A DNA stretch of 15,781 nucleotides, from the NCBI GenBank assembly GCA_023432995.1, contig JAEZES010000222.1, forward strand, positions 1-15,781, read 5' to 3'. The notes under the pieces are model-generated. The model saw nothing but the letters and a program-made list of their open reading frames with translations, was not told where the DNA came from and did not search any database. The DNA comes from Pseudomonadota bacterium. GTDB lineage: Bacteria > Pseudomonadota > Alphaproteobacteria > Sphingomonadales > Sphingomonadaceae. The position numbers and the translations under genes are program-made. Positions 1-7,149 of the stretch are shown one piece after another; position 1 is the first letter of the stretch, and the number at the start of each line of letters is the position of its first letter.

Positions 1-1778
1 CCGCCGAGCTGGTCGGCGTCGACGATGGTGACGGCGCGGCGGTAGTAGCGCGTGACGTCATGGCCGATGCCGATGGCCACCAGCTGCACCGGACTCTGCT
101 TCTCGATCCACTCGATGACCTTACGCAGGTGCGTCTCGAGATAGCCGGCCGAGTTCACGCTCAGCGTCGAATCGTCGACCGGCGCGCCGTCGGAGATGAC
201 CATCAGGATGCGGCGGTCCTCGGGCCGGGCGAGCAGGCGGTTGTGCGCCCAGATCAGCGCCTCGCCGTCGATGTTCTCCTTGAGCAGCCCCTCGCGCATC
301 ATCAGCCCGAGGCTCTTGCGCGCGCGGCGCATCGGCTCGTCGGCCTTCTTGTAGATGATGTGCCGCAGGTCGTTGAGCCGGCCCGGGTTGGCCGGCTTGC
401 CGCCGGCGAGCCACTTCTCGCGGCTCTGCCCGCCCTTCCAGGCGCGCGTGGTGAAGCCGAGGATCTCGACCTTGACCCCGCAGCGCTCGAGCGTGCGCGC
501 GAGGATGTCGGCGCTGATCGCGGCGATCGAGATCGGCCGCCCGCGCATCGAGCCCGAATTGTCGATCAGCAGCGTGACGACGGTGTCCTTGAACTCCTGG
601 TCGCGCTCGACCTTGTAGCTCAGCGAGTGCCTGGGACTGACGACGACCCGAGCCAGCCGGGCGGCGTCGAGCAGGCCTTCCTCCTGGTCGAAGTCCCACG
701 AGCGGTTCTGCTGCGCCATCAGCCGCCGCTGCAGCCGGTTGGCGAGCCGCGTGACCACGCCCTGGAGCCCGGTCAGCTGGCTGTCGAGATAGGCGCGCAG
801 GCGGTCGAGCTCCTCGAAGTCGCATAGCTCGGTGGCCTCGACGACTTCGTCGAACTCCTCGGTGAAGACCTTGTAGTCGAACGTCTCGGGCAGGTCGGTC
901 CACGGGCGGTTGGGGCGCACGGGCATCGTGCCCTCTTCGCCCTCCTCGCCGGGCTCACCCTCGCTCATCTCGGTCTCGGATTCGACCTCCTCGGTGGTCT
1001 CCTCGTCGCCCTCGCCCTCGCCGCTGTCGCCGGTGACTTGCTCCTGGCGCAGCTCGTTGCTGCCGTCGTCGTCCTCGTCCTCGCCCTTCTCGTCCTCGCC
1101 GCCGGGCTCGTCCTCGTCACCGTCGTCGTCGCCGCTCTCGTCGACGGGCTCGGCCTCGACCAGCTCGAGATGGCGCAGCATGTCGATCGCCAGCGACTGG
1201 AACGCCTTCTGGTCGTCGAGCGTCAACGCGAGCCGCTCGAAGTCGTCGCCGGTGCGGCTCTCGACGAACTGGCGCACCATCTCGACCGCCTCGCGCGCGG
1301 CTGGTGGCGCCGGCTGCCCGGTCAGCTGCTCGCGCAGCAGCAGCGCCAGAGCGCTGTGCAGCGGAACTTCAGCCGCGCCCGTCGCGCGCACGATCGGGTC
1401 CGCCGCGGTGCGCTGCTCGGTCGCGGCGGCGAGATTGTCGCGCATCCCGGCGTAGTTGTTCTCGCCGAGGGCCTCGTACCGCACGCGCTCGATCGCATCG
1501 TAGCACGCCCGCGCCTCCGGTTCGGCCGGCAACCCGCGCCGGTGCAGCGCCTCGTCGTGGTGCCGCAGGCGCAAGGCTAAGCTGTCGGCGAAGCCGCGCG
1601 CCTCGCGCGCCTGGTCGCGCGGCAGGGTGCGTCCGGGCATCGGCACACGCAGGGACTTGCCCTGCATCGTCGGCGCCTCCGAGGTCCAGGCGACCTCGAC
1701 TTCGGGATCGTGCCCGATGGCCCGGGCGGCGCCGGTAAGCGCGGTCCGGAACCGGTCGAGAGGGGATTCGTCGGCCAT
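1..1778 (-). CDS. cobT: Cobaltochelatase subunit CobT (3' end cut by window edge)
   Basis: CobT is a subunit of the aerobic cobaltochelatase CobNST, which inserts Co2+ into hydrogenobyrinic acid a,c-diamide using ATP during cobalamin synthesis in the cytoplasm. The minus-strand frame runs open from ATG at 1778 to the edge, giving 592 whole codons; family members are about 600-630 residues, so only a short C-terminus is missing. It begins MADESPLDRFRTAL. An Asp/Glu-rich low-complexity linker spans about residues 209-285 and produces the gac/gag triplet runs near 925-1150. The C-terminal von Willebrand A domain carries the MIDAS motif DNSGSM at residues 406-411 and a later SDGAPVDDST. No CobS gene (the AAA+ partner) is adjacent; the gene upstream, 56 nt away on the same strand, encodes a DUF4197 protein. 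The start has only a weak Shine-Dalgarno. Identity is firm from the acidic linker plus MIDAS domain. Confidence 0.95.
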   Translation of the reverse strand, partial: MADESPLDRFRTALTGAARAIGHDPEVEVAWTSEAPTMQGKSLRVPMPGRTLPRDQAREARGFADSLALRLRHHDEALHRRGLPAEPEARACYDAIERVRYEALGENNYAGMRDNLAAATEQRTAADPIVRATGAAEVPLHSALALLLREQLTGQPAPPAAREAVEMVRQFVESRTGDDFERLALTLDDQKAFQSLAIDMLRHLELVEAEPVDESGDDDGDEDEPGGEDEKGEDEDDDGSNELRQEQVTGDSGEGEGDEETTEEVESETEMSEGEPGEEGEEGTMPVRPNRPWTDLPETFDYKVFTEEFDEVVEATELCDFEELDRLRAYLDSQLTGLQGVVTRLANRLQRRLMAQQNRSWDFDQEEGLLDAARLARVVVSPRHSLSYKVERDQEFKDTVVTLLIDNSGSMRGRPISIAAISADILARTLERCGVKVEILGFTTRAWKGGQSREKWLAGGKPANPGRLNDLRHIIYKKADEPMRRARKSLGLMMREGLLKENIDGEALIWAHNRLLARPEDRRILMVISDGAPVDDSTLSVNSAGYLETHLRKVIEWIEKQSPVQLVAIGIGHDVTRYYRRAVTIVDADQLG

Positions 1779-1834
1779 GCGGCGCGCCTGCTAGCAAGAA
1801 AGCGGCGCGGCGCGAAGCGCTGCGTCCAGCGGGG

Positions 1835-2524
1835 CTAAAACGCCGACTCCGATCCGAACACGCCGATCAGCACGGGATCGCGGGTCGCGTAAGGATCGGC
1901 GCGGATGGCCGCTTCCTCGCGGGCGATCTCGTTCCAGATCGCGTCGTCGACCTGGCGCGCGAAGGTCGTCGCCATGCCGCCGAGATCGACGCCGGTTAGC
2001 CCGGCGATGAGCTGGCCGATCAGCGGATCCTGCGCGACTCGCAGCGCCTCGCCGACGCCGGGCACCATCGCGTCGATCAGCGCGGCGCCCATCTCCTGGC
2101 GCAGGAAAGCCGATGCCGCGGTCGGCCCGCCGCGGATCAGGTCGATCGCGTTGGCGTAGCCGATGGTCCGCACGACATCGGCCACGATCGGTGCGGCGCG
2201 ATAGGAGGCGTCGATCGCCATGTCGGCCACGACGCCTTCGAGCCGGCTCTTGAACAGCGCCGAGGTGAGGATGTTGGCCAGCACCGAGCCCCGGTTGCCG
2301 AAGAAGCGGTCGAGGCCGACCTGCTGCACCTGCTGGTCCCAGTAGCCGCCGGGGGCGGTCAGGCGCACGAACGCACGCTCGCTCGACAGCACCAGCAGCC
2401 GGCGGATCGCCTCGGTGAAGCTGATCGTGCCGGTCGTGGCGCACCCGGGCAGCGCCAGCACGGCCGCGCCGGCGAGCGAGCCGGCGATGAAAGTCCGGCG
2501 GGAGTGTATCGGTTTCGGGGGCAT
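1835..2524 (-). CDS. DUF4197 family protein, probable Tat-exported lipoprotein
   Basis: The product has 229 residues, close to the usual DUF4197 size; the function of the family is unknown. The N-terminus MPPKPIHSRRTFIAGSLAG has a twin-arginine motif (SRRTFI), then a hydrophobic stretch and a lipobox-like LPGC with Cys28, so Tat export and lipid attachment are likely; Pro at -2 is atypical for a lipobox. The mature part is mostly helical in appearance and includes FTEAIRRLL, the segment LDRFFGNRGSV and a C-terminal WNEIAREEAAIRADP, which resemble the DUF4197 pattern as I remember it. I chose ATG at 2524 because the signal peptide starts there; the same frame extends upstream to 2578 but would put 18 unlikely residues before it. 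The gene is divergent from priA (68 bp apart) and lies 56 nt upstream of cobT on the same strand, so the two may be co-transcribed; a functional link is not evident. Confidence 0.82.
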   Translation of the reverse strand: MPPKPIHSRRTFIAGSLAGAAVLALPGCATTGTISFTEAIRRLLVLSSERAFVRLTAPGGYWDQQVQQVGLDRFFGNRGSVLANILTSALFKSRLEGVVADMAIDASYRAAPIVADVVRTIGYANAIDLIRGGPTAASAFLRQEMGAALIDAMVPGVGEALRVAQDPLIGQLIAGLTGVDLGGMATTFARQVDDAIWNEIAREEAAIRADPYATRDPVLIGVFGSESAF

Positions 2525-2592
2525 CGTCCTGTGCTTTCTCCTGTCGGGCGCTTGCCCCGTTACCAGGCGCCCGCCCATATAGGCGGCTTCGC

Positions 2593-4758
2593 ATGAACCG
2601 CGCCCGACTGATCATCTTCAACGCCGCGCTCGGTCCGCTCGACTACCGCGTTCCGGAGGGGATGGAGGTCGGGCCGGGCTCGGTCGTGGTCGCCCCGCTC
2701 GGACCCCGCCAGATCGTCGGAATCGTCTGGGAGGCCGAACGGCTTCCGGCGACCGAGGTTCCGGACGCCAAGCTGCGCCCGCTGCTGGCCGTGCTGCCCG
2801 TGCCGCCCCTGCGGGCCGAGCTCAGGCGGCTGATCGAGTGGACCGCGGACTACTATTGCGCCTCGCTCGCCTCGGTCGCGCGCATGGTGCTGGCGAGCGG
2901 CGGCGCGCTGCGTGGCCCGGCGACGACGATCGAATACCGTCTCACCGACGGCCTGCCCGAGCGCATGACGCCACAGCGTCTTGCGGCAATCGAGGCGCTC
3001 GAGGGCGAGCAGGCGACGATTCGCGAGCTCGCCGGGATCGCCGGGGTCAGCGAGGGCGTGCTGCGCGGACTGGTCAACCAGGGTGTGCTCGAGCCGGTCG
3101 AAGTCGATTGCGACCGGCCATATCCGTCGGCGGAGGCGGATTTCGCGACGCCGGCCCTTGCCGGGCACCAGCAGGCGGCGGCCGACAGGCTGGTGGCGTC
3201 GGTGCGCCAGGGCGGCTTCGCGCCGTTCCTGCTCGACGGCGTGACGGGCTCGGGCAAGACCGAGACGTACTTCGAGGCGATTGCGGAATGTCTCAGGAAG
3301 GGCAAGCAAACGCTTGTCCTGCTTCCGGAAATCGCACTCACCGAAGCGTTCCTGCGCCGCTTCGAAGAGCGTTTCGGCGCGGCCCCAGTCGCATGGCATT
3401 CCTCGCTCAAGTCGACCCAACGGCGCCGGGCCTGGCGCGCCATCGCCGCGGGCACGGCGCAAGTTGTCGTCGGCGCGCGATCGGCGCTGTTCCTGCCCTA
3501 CGCCAAGCTCGGCCTGATCGTGGTCGACGAAGCGCACGAGATCAGCTTCAAGCAGGACGACGGCGTCCGCTACAACGCCCGCGACGTCGCGGTGATGCGC
3601 GCCCGCTTCGAGGGCATTCCCGTCGTGCTTTCGTCCGCCACGCCCGCGCTCGAGAGCCTGCAGATGGCCGAGAGCGGGATCTACGAGAAGCTGGTCCTGC
3701 CGTCGCGCTTCGGCGGCGCCGAGCTGCCGCAGATCCACACCGTCAATCTCACCGAGGAGCGCCCCGCGCGCGGCCGCTGGCTCGCTCCTCGCCTGCTCGA
3801 TGCCCTGCACGACCGACTGGCCAAGGGCGAGCAGTCGCTGCTGTTCCTGAACCGCCGCGGCTACGCCCCGCTGACGCTGTGCCGCTCATGCGGCTTCCGC
3901 TTCCAGTGCCCCAACTGCAGCGCCTGGCTGGTCGAGCATCGCCTCAGCCGGCGGCTCGCCTGCCACCACTGCGGGCACGAGACGGCGCCGCCCGACCGCT
4001 GCCCCGAATGCGGCGAGCCCGACTGCCTGGTTGCCTGCGGACCTGGGGTCGAGCGCATCGCGCACGAGGTCGAGGAACTGCTGCCGGGCGTGCGGCTGGC
4101 GGTCGCCACGTCGGATACGCTCAATTCGCCCGACAGGGCGGCCGAGTTCGTCACCCAGGTCGAGCAGGGCCAGATTGACGTGATCGTCGGCACGCAGCTC
4201 GTCACCAAGGGCTTCCATTTCCCCGAGCTGACGCTGGTCGGGGTGGTCGACGCCGATCTCGGCCTCGAGGGCGGCGACTTGCGCGCGGCCGAACGAACCT
4301 ACCAGCAGGTGGCGCAGGTCGCCGGGCGGGCCGGGCGCGGCGAGAAGCCCGGCGAAGTGCTGATCCAGACGCGCCATCCCGAGGCCCCGGTCATCGCCGC
4401 GCTCGCCGCAGGTGACCGCGACGCGTTCTATGCGGCCGAGACCGAGGCGCGCCGCCATGCCGGAGCGCCGCCGTTCGGGCGCTGGGCGGCGATCATCATA
4501 TCGTCGGAGGACGAAGCCGAGGCGCGCGAGGCGGCGCAACGCATCGGCGCGGCCCGGCCGCATCTCGACGACGTGATGATTCTCGGCCCGGCCCCGGCCC
4601 CGCTGTCGCTGCTGCGCGGCCGCTACCGCTACCGCCTGCTGCTCAACGCGCGCCGCAGCGCCGAGGTGCAGAAGGTGATCCGCGACTGGCTCGGCGCGCT
4701 GCAGTTCGCGCAAGGCGTGCGGGTTGCCGTCGATATCGACCCTTACAGCTTCGTGTAG
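2593..4758 (+). CDS. priA: Primosomal protein N' (replication restart helicase PriA)
   Basis: PriA is a 3'-5' superfamily 2 DNA helicase that recognises stalled forks and D-loops and reloads the replicative helicase. The protein has 721 residues (E. coli PriA 732). An N-terminal DNA-binding region (about 1-190) is followed by Walker A GVTGSGKT at 216-223, the DEAH box at 312-315, motif III-like LSSATPALES, a zinc-binding insertion with Cys430, 433, 439, 442, 457, 460, 470 and 473, and helicase motifs GTQLVTKGF and QVAGRAGRG. All motifs appear intact. ATG at 2593 is preceded by AGGCGG with a six-base spacer. The last 16 bases overlap the convergent PEP mutase-like gene. In many alphaproteobacteria, as I recall, priA lies directly next to atpH; here four genes separate them. 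Confidence 0.97.
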   Translation: MNRARLIIFNAALGPLDYRVPEGMEVGPGSVVVAPLGPRQIVGIVWEAERLPATEVPDAKLRPLLAVLPVPPLRAELRRLIEWTADYYCASLASVARMVLASGGALRGPATTIEYRLTDGLPERMTPQRLAAIEALEGEQATIRELAGIAGVSEGVLRGLVNQGVLEPVEVDCDRPYPSAEADFATPALAGHQQAAADRLVASVRQGGFAPFLLDGVTGSGKTETYFEAIAECLRKGKQTLVLLPEIALTEAFLRRFEERFGAAPVAWHSSLKSTQRRRAWRAIAAGTAQVVVGARSALFLPYAKLGLIVVDEAHEISFKQDDGVRYNARDVAVMRARFEGIPVVLSSATPALESLQMAESGIYEKLVLPSRFGGAELPQIHTVNLTEERPARGRWLAPRLLDALHDRLAKGEQSLLFLNRRGYAPLTLCRSCGFRFQCPNCSAWLVEHRLSRRLACHHCGHETAPPDRCPECGEPDCLVACGPGVERIAHEVEELLPGVRLAVATSDTLNSPDRAAEFVTQVEQGQIDVIVGTQLVTKGFHFPELTLVGVVDADLGLEGGDLRAAERTYQQVAQVAGRAGRGEKPGEVLIQTRHPEAPVIAALAAGDRDAFYAAETEARRHAGAPPFGRWAAIIISSEDEAEAREAAQRIGAARPHLDDVMILGPAPAPLSLLRGRYRYRLLLNARRSAEVQKVIRDWLGALQFAQGVRVAVDIDPYSFV

Positions 4759-5495
4759 AGGGCCTTGGCCTCTTCGGTCAGCCGCTCCATCGCCCAGCGC
4801 CACGGGCGCGGCCCCCAGCTGATCCGCGCCACACCGGCCTGCGCGAGATCGGGGATCGCCAGCGCATCGCCCTTGATCACGTTCACCGGGAGCGGCGACG
4901 CGGCGCAGATCTCGGCAACCAGCCCGACGTCGCCGACGCCGGGAATGAAGAAGCTGTGCGCGCCCGCCTCGGCATAGGCGTGCGCCCGCTCTAGCGCCTC
5001 GCCGAGCAGCGAACGATCGTTGGGATTCTCACCAGCGATCAGCTTGCGCAGGAACAGGTCGGTGCGGGCGTTGACCCACAGCCCGCTCTCGACCACCGCC
5101 GCCACGCGCCGCGCCTGCTCGGCGATCGGGTGCAGTCCCGGCCCGCCGATCTCCTGGTCCTCGAAGTTGCAGCCGATCACGCCGGTCTCGGCAAGGTAGC
5201 GCGCGTGCTCGCCGACCCGCGCCGCATCGACCGCGAACCCGCCCTCGAAGTCGGCCGTGACCGGCAGCTCGACCGCCTGCGCAATCCTCCTCGTGACGTC
5301 GAGGAACAGGTTGAACGGCATTCCTTCCCCGTCGGGGTAGCCGTTGGCCTCGGCGACGCCGTGGCTGCCGGTGGCGATCGCCTTCGCGCCGCCCGCGGCG
5401 ACTGCCCTGGCGCTGCCGACGTCCCAGATGTTGTACAGCAGCACCGGCTCGCCGGGCACGTGCAGCGCGGCAAAGGCCTCGCGTTTCGCGGTCAT
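4743..5495 (-). CDS. Isocitrate lyase/phosphoenolpyruvate mutase family protein
   Basis: This 250-residue protein belongs to the PEP mutase/isocitrate lyase TIM-barrel superfamily, whose members make or break C-C or P-C bonds next to a carboxylate using Mg2+. Visible landmarks are YNIWDVGSA (21-29), the ATGSHGVAEANGYPDGE loop (41-57), the metal-site strand TADFEGGF (80-87, Asp82), NFEDQ (110-114) and VNARTD (141-146). The KKCGH catalytic loop of true isocitrate lyases is absent, so it is not AceA; its substrate cannot be told from sequence. ATG at 5495 has GGAG eight bases upstream. The reading frame stays open much further upstream, but that extension runs through ada and a repeat. It lies 56 nt downstream of ada on the same strand, with a two-copy repeat in the gap, and overlaps the priA 3' end by 16 bp. 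Confidence 0.88.
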   Translation of the reverse strand: MTAKREAFAALHVPGEPVLLYNIWDVGSARAVAAGGAKAIATGSHGVAEANGYPDGEGMPFNLFLDVTRRIAQAVELPVTADFEGGFAVDAARVGEHARYLAETGVIGCNFEDQEIGGPGLHPIAEQARRVAAVVESGLWVNARTDLFLRKLIAGENPNDRSLLGEALERAHAYAEAGAHSFFIPGVGDVGLVAEICAASPLPVNVIKGDALAIPDLAQAGVARISWGPRPWRWAMERLTEEAKALYTKL

Positions 5496-5518
5496 GATCC
5501 GTTCTCCACCAGGACGAG

Positions 5519-5561
5519 GGACAGTCCCTATTTTCTTAATGCGGACAGTCCCTATTTTCTT
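5519..5561. repeat. Tandem half-copies of the GGGACAGTCCC-TATTTT repeat
   Basis: The 19-mer GGACAGTCCCTATTTTCTT occurs twice, at 5519-5537 and 5543-5561, with a 24-bp period. The core GGACAGTCC is itself palindromic apart from its centre base. Each copy corresponds to the core plus one arm of the palindromes found in the atpA-atpG gap, so this site looks like two tandem half-elements. It fills most of the space between ada and the PEP mutase-like gene, and the ada stop codon (TAG, complement of 5552-5554) lies inside the right-hand copy. It resembles REP-type elements, but no transposase is present in the window to confirm this. Confidence 0.85.
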
Positions 5562-6583
5562 TCGCGTTCGAGCAGCTTGCGCTTGATCTCGAGCCCGTAG
5601 GCGTAGCCGCCGAGCGAGCCGTCCGATCTGACAACGCGGTGGCACGGAATCAGCACCGGGACATGGTTGGCGCCGTTGGCCGATCCGGCCGCGCGCACTG
5701 CACGCGGGTTGCCGGCCGCCGCCGCAATCTCGGCGTAGGACCGGGTTTCGCCCGGCGGGATGCGCCGCAGCTCCTGCCACACGCGCTCCTGGAACGCGGT
5801 GCCGCGCACGTCGACCGGGATGTCTCGCCCGCTCGCCGGGTCATCGACCGCGGCGATCACGCGCTGGAGCAGGCCTTCGAATTCCGGCCCGCCCGCGACC
5901 AGGTCGGCGTTGGGGAACAGCCGCTCGAGCTCCTCGCGCCCGCGCCCGAACGACAGCCGGCAGACGCCCTTTTCGGTCGCCGCGACGAGCATCGGCCCGA
6001 GCGAACTGTCGACCACCGCCCAGCGGATCGTCGTGCCGGCGCCACCGCGGACCCATGCAGAGGGGGCCATGCCCAGCTTTCCTTCCATCGCTTCGTAGAA
6101 CCGGCTCGGGCTTTCGAACCCGGCATCGTAGATCGCGTCGGTCACGCGTTCGTTCGCCGCCAGCGCCTCGCGCGCGCGCTCGGCGCGCAGCGCGCGTGAA
6201 TAGGCGGCCGGCGACAGCCCGGTGGCGCGCGTGAACACGCGCTGGAAATGCGGCGGCGAGTAGCCGGCGCGCGCGGCGAGGTCGGCCAGCGCCAGCGGCT
6301 CCTCGGTCTGCTTGATCGCCGCGATCGCCGTCAGCACGGCGCGTTCGTCGCGCGAGACGTCGTCGGGCAGGCAGCGCTTGCACGGGCGCAAGCCGGCCGC
6401 GCGAGCCGCTGCGCCGTCGGCGAAGAAGCGCACGTTGCTGCGCGCCGGATGCCGCGCGGCGCAACTCGGCCGGCAATAGATCCCGGTCGAGAGCACGCCG
6501 GTCACGAAGCGCCCGTCGAACGCCCGGTCGCGGCGCAGCACCGCCTCCCAGGCTTCGTCATCGATGATCGCGGGGGCGCTCAT
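5552..6583 (-). CDS. ada: Ada: bifunctional methylated-DNA repair protein and AraC-type regulator
   Basis: Ada removes methyl groups from phosphotriesters and O6-methylguanine by suicidal transfer to its own cysteines, and when methylated activates adaptive-response genes. The 343-residue product has all three modules. The N-terminal zinc domain has Cys37, Cys41, Cys68 and Cys71 (GIYCRPSC and RPCKRC), Cys37 being the expected acceptor. The AraC helix-turn-helix region spans about 80-180 (AARAGYSPPHFQRVFTRATG). The C-terminal methyltransferase carries the PCHR active site with Cys314. ATG at 6583 overlaps the stop of the DUF1203 gene as ATGA, implying translational coupling. The frame continues upstream as a spurious extension through DUF1203. 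The last codons (Glu-Arg-Lys) and the TAG stop lie in the repeat at 5543-5561, so the extreme C-terminus may have been reshaped by it. Length is near E. coli Ada (354). Confidence 0.96.
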   Translation of the reverse strand: MSAPAIIDDEAWEAVLRRDRAFDGRFVTGVLSTGIYCRPSCAARHPARSNVRFFADGAAARAAGLRPCKRCLPDDVSRDERAVLTAIAAIKQTEEPLALADLAARAGYSPPHFQRVFTRATGLSPAAYSRALRAERAREALAANERVTDAIYDAGFESPSRFYEAMEGKLGMAPSAWVRGGAGTTIRWAVVDSSLGPMLVAATEKGVCRLSFGRGREELERLFPNADLVAGGPEFEGLLQRVIAAVDDPASGRDIPVDVRGTAFQERVWQELRRIPPGETRSYAEIAAAAGNPRAVRAAGSANGANHVPVLIPCHRVVRSDGSLGGYAYGLEIKRKLLERERK

Positions 6584-7050
6584 TGTCCGTCTCGCTCGAT
6601 CCGCGCGGCAAAACAGCCGGCCGCGGCGTTGTGCGCGTTGATATAGGCGATGGCCGGGTTGGCAAGGAGGGCGCGGATCGCCGCGTCGGCTTCCCCCTCC
6701 GCCGCCAGCCTCGCCTCGGCCAGTTCGCCATCGGCAGCGAACCCGCGCAAGCTCAGCGTCCGGCCGGTGAAGCATGGCGGGCAGCAGTCCTCGTAAGCCG
6801 CCTGCACGGCATTCTCGCGCATGAAGATCGCGAACGATGAACGGTAGGGGCCCGGGACGTCGTGGTGGACGTGATGGACCAGCATCAGGGCCTCGCCGCT
6901 CCGCGCGTCGTCGAGCGACACGCGGCACGGAAAGCCCCGATCGGCGGTGGCCGTGATGCGGCGCGCGCGCCGGGCGGCGAGATCCTCGCTGTTCATGTGC
7001 CACAGCGGCGCGAACAACGCCGGGTCGAGCCCGGCGATACGGTAAGTCAT
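6580..7050 (-). CDS. DUF1203 domain-containing protein
   Basis: A 156-residue soluble protein of the DUF1203 family, function unknown. Family-like segments are the N-terminal YRIAGLDP, FPCRVSLDDARSGEALMLV (40-58), the VPGPYRSSFAIFMRE region (65-79) and the C-terminal AYINAHNAAAGCFAARIE. A cysteine cluster, EDCCPPCF with Cys89, Cys90 and Cys93, stands out; whether it binds metal or is lineage-specific I cannot tell. No signal peptide or membrane segment is visible, so it is probably cytoplasmic. ATG at 7050 has GAGGAG nine bases upstream. Its stop overlaps the ada start (ATGA), so the two are almost certainly made from one transcript. By association it may be part of the alkylation response, but that is inference. 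It is divergent from the protease gene, 99 bp away. Confidence 0.85.
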   Translation of the reverse strand: MTYRIAGLDPALFAPLWHMNSEDLAARRARRITATADRGFPCRVSLDDARSGEALMLVHHVHHDVPGPYRSSFAIFMRENAVQAAYEDCCPPCFTGRTLSLRGFAADGELAEARLAAEGEADAAIRALLANPAIAYINAHNAAAGCFAARIERDGQ

Positions 7051-7149
7051 GGCTTCGTCTCCTCGAAACGGGCCCTGTGGTATCGGTCGTGCGGCGGCGA
7101 TGCGTCCCGCCGCTTGCGCTCAAAGCCGATCGTCGCGAGAAGGCACCGC

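Noticed and set aside
60..1738. Several plus-strand and minus-strand frames over the cobT region
   Set aside because: They are off-frame readings of cobT; Ser/Pro-rich or Asp/Arg-rich runs come from the triplet repeats encoding its acidic linker. The true cobT frame has the MIDAS motif and stays open to the window edge.
2560..3810. 416-codon minus-strand frame opposite priA
   Set aside because: Its composition is that of reverse-complement GC-rich coding sequence, and it would overlap both priA and the DUF4197 promoter region.
5519..5561. Possible CRISPR array
   Set aside because: Only two direct copies with a five-base gap, no spacer-length interval and no cas genes; the same core occurs as palindromes elsewhere.
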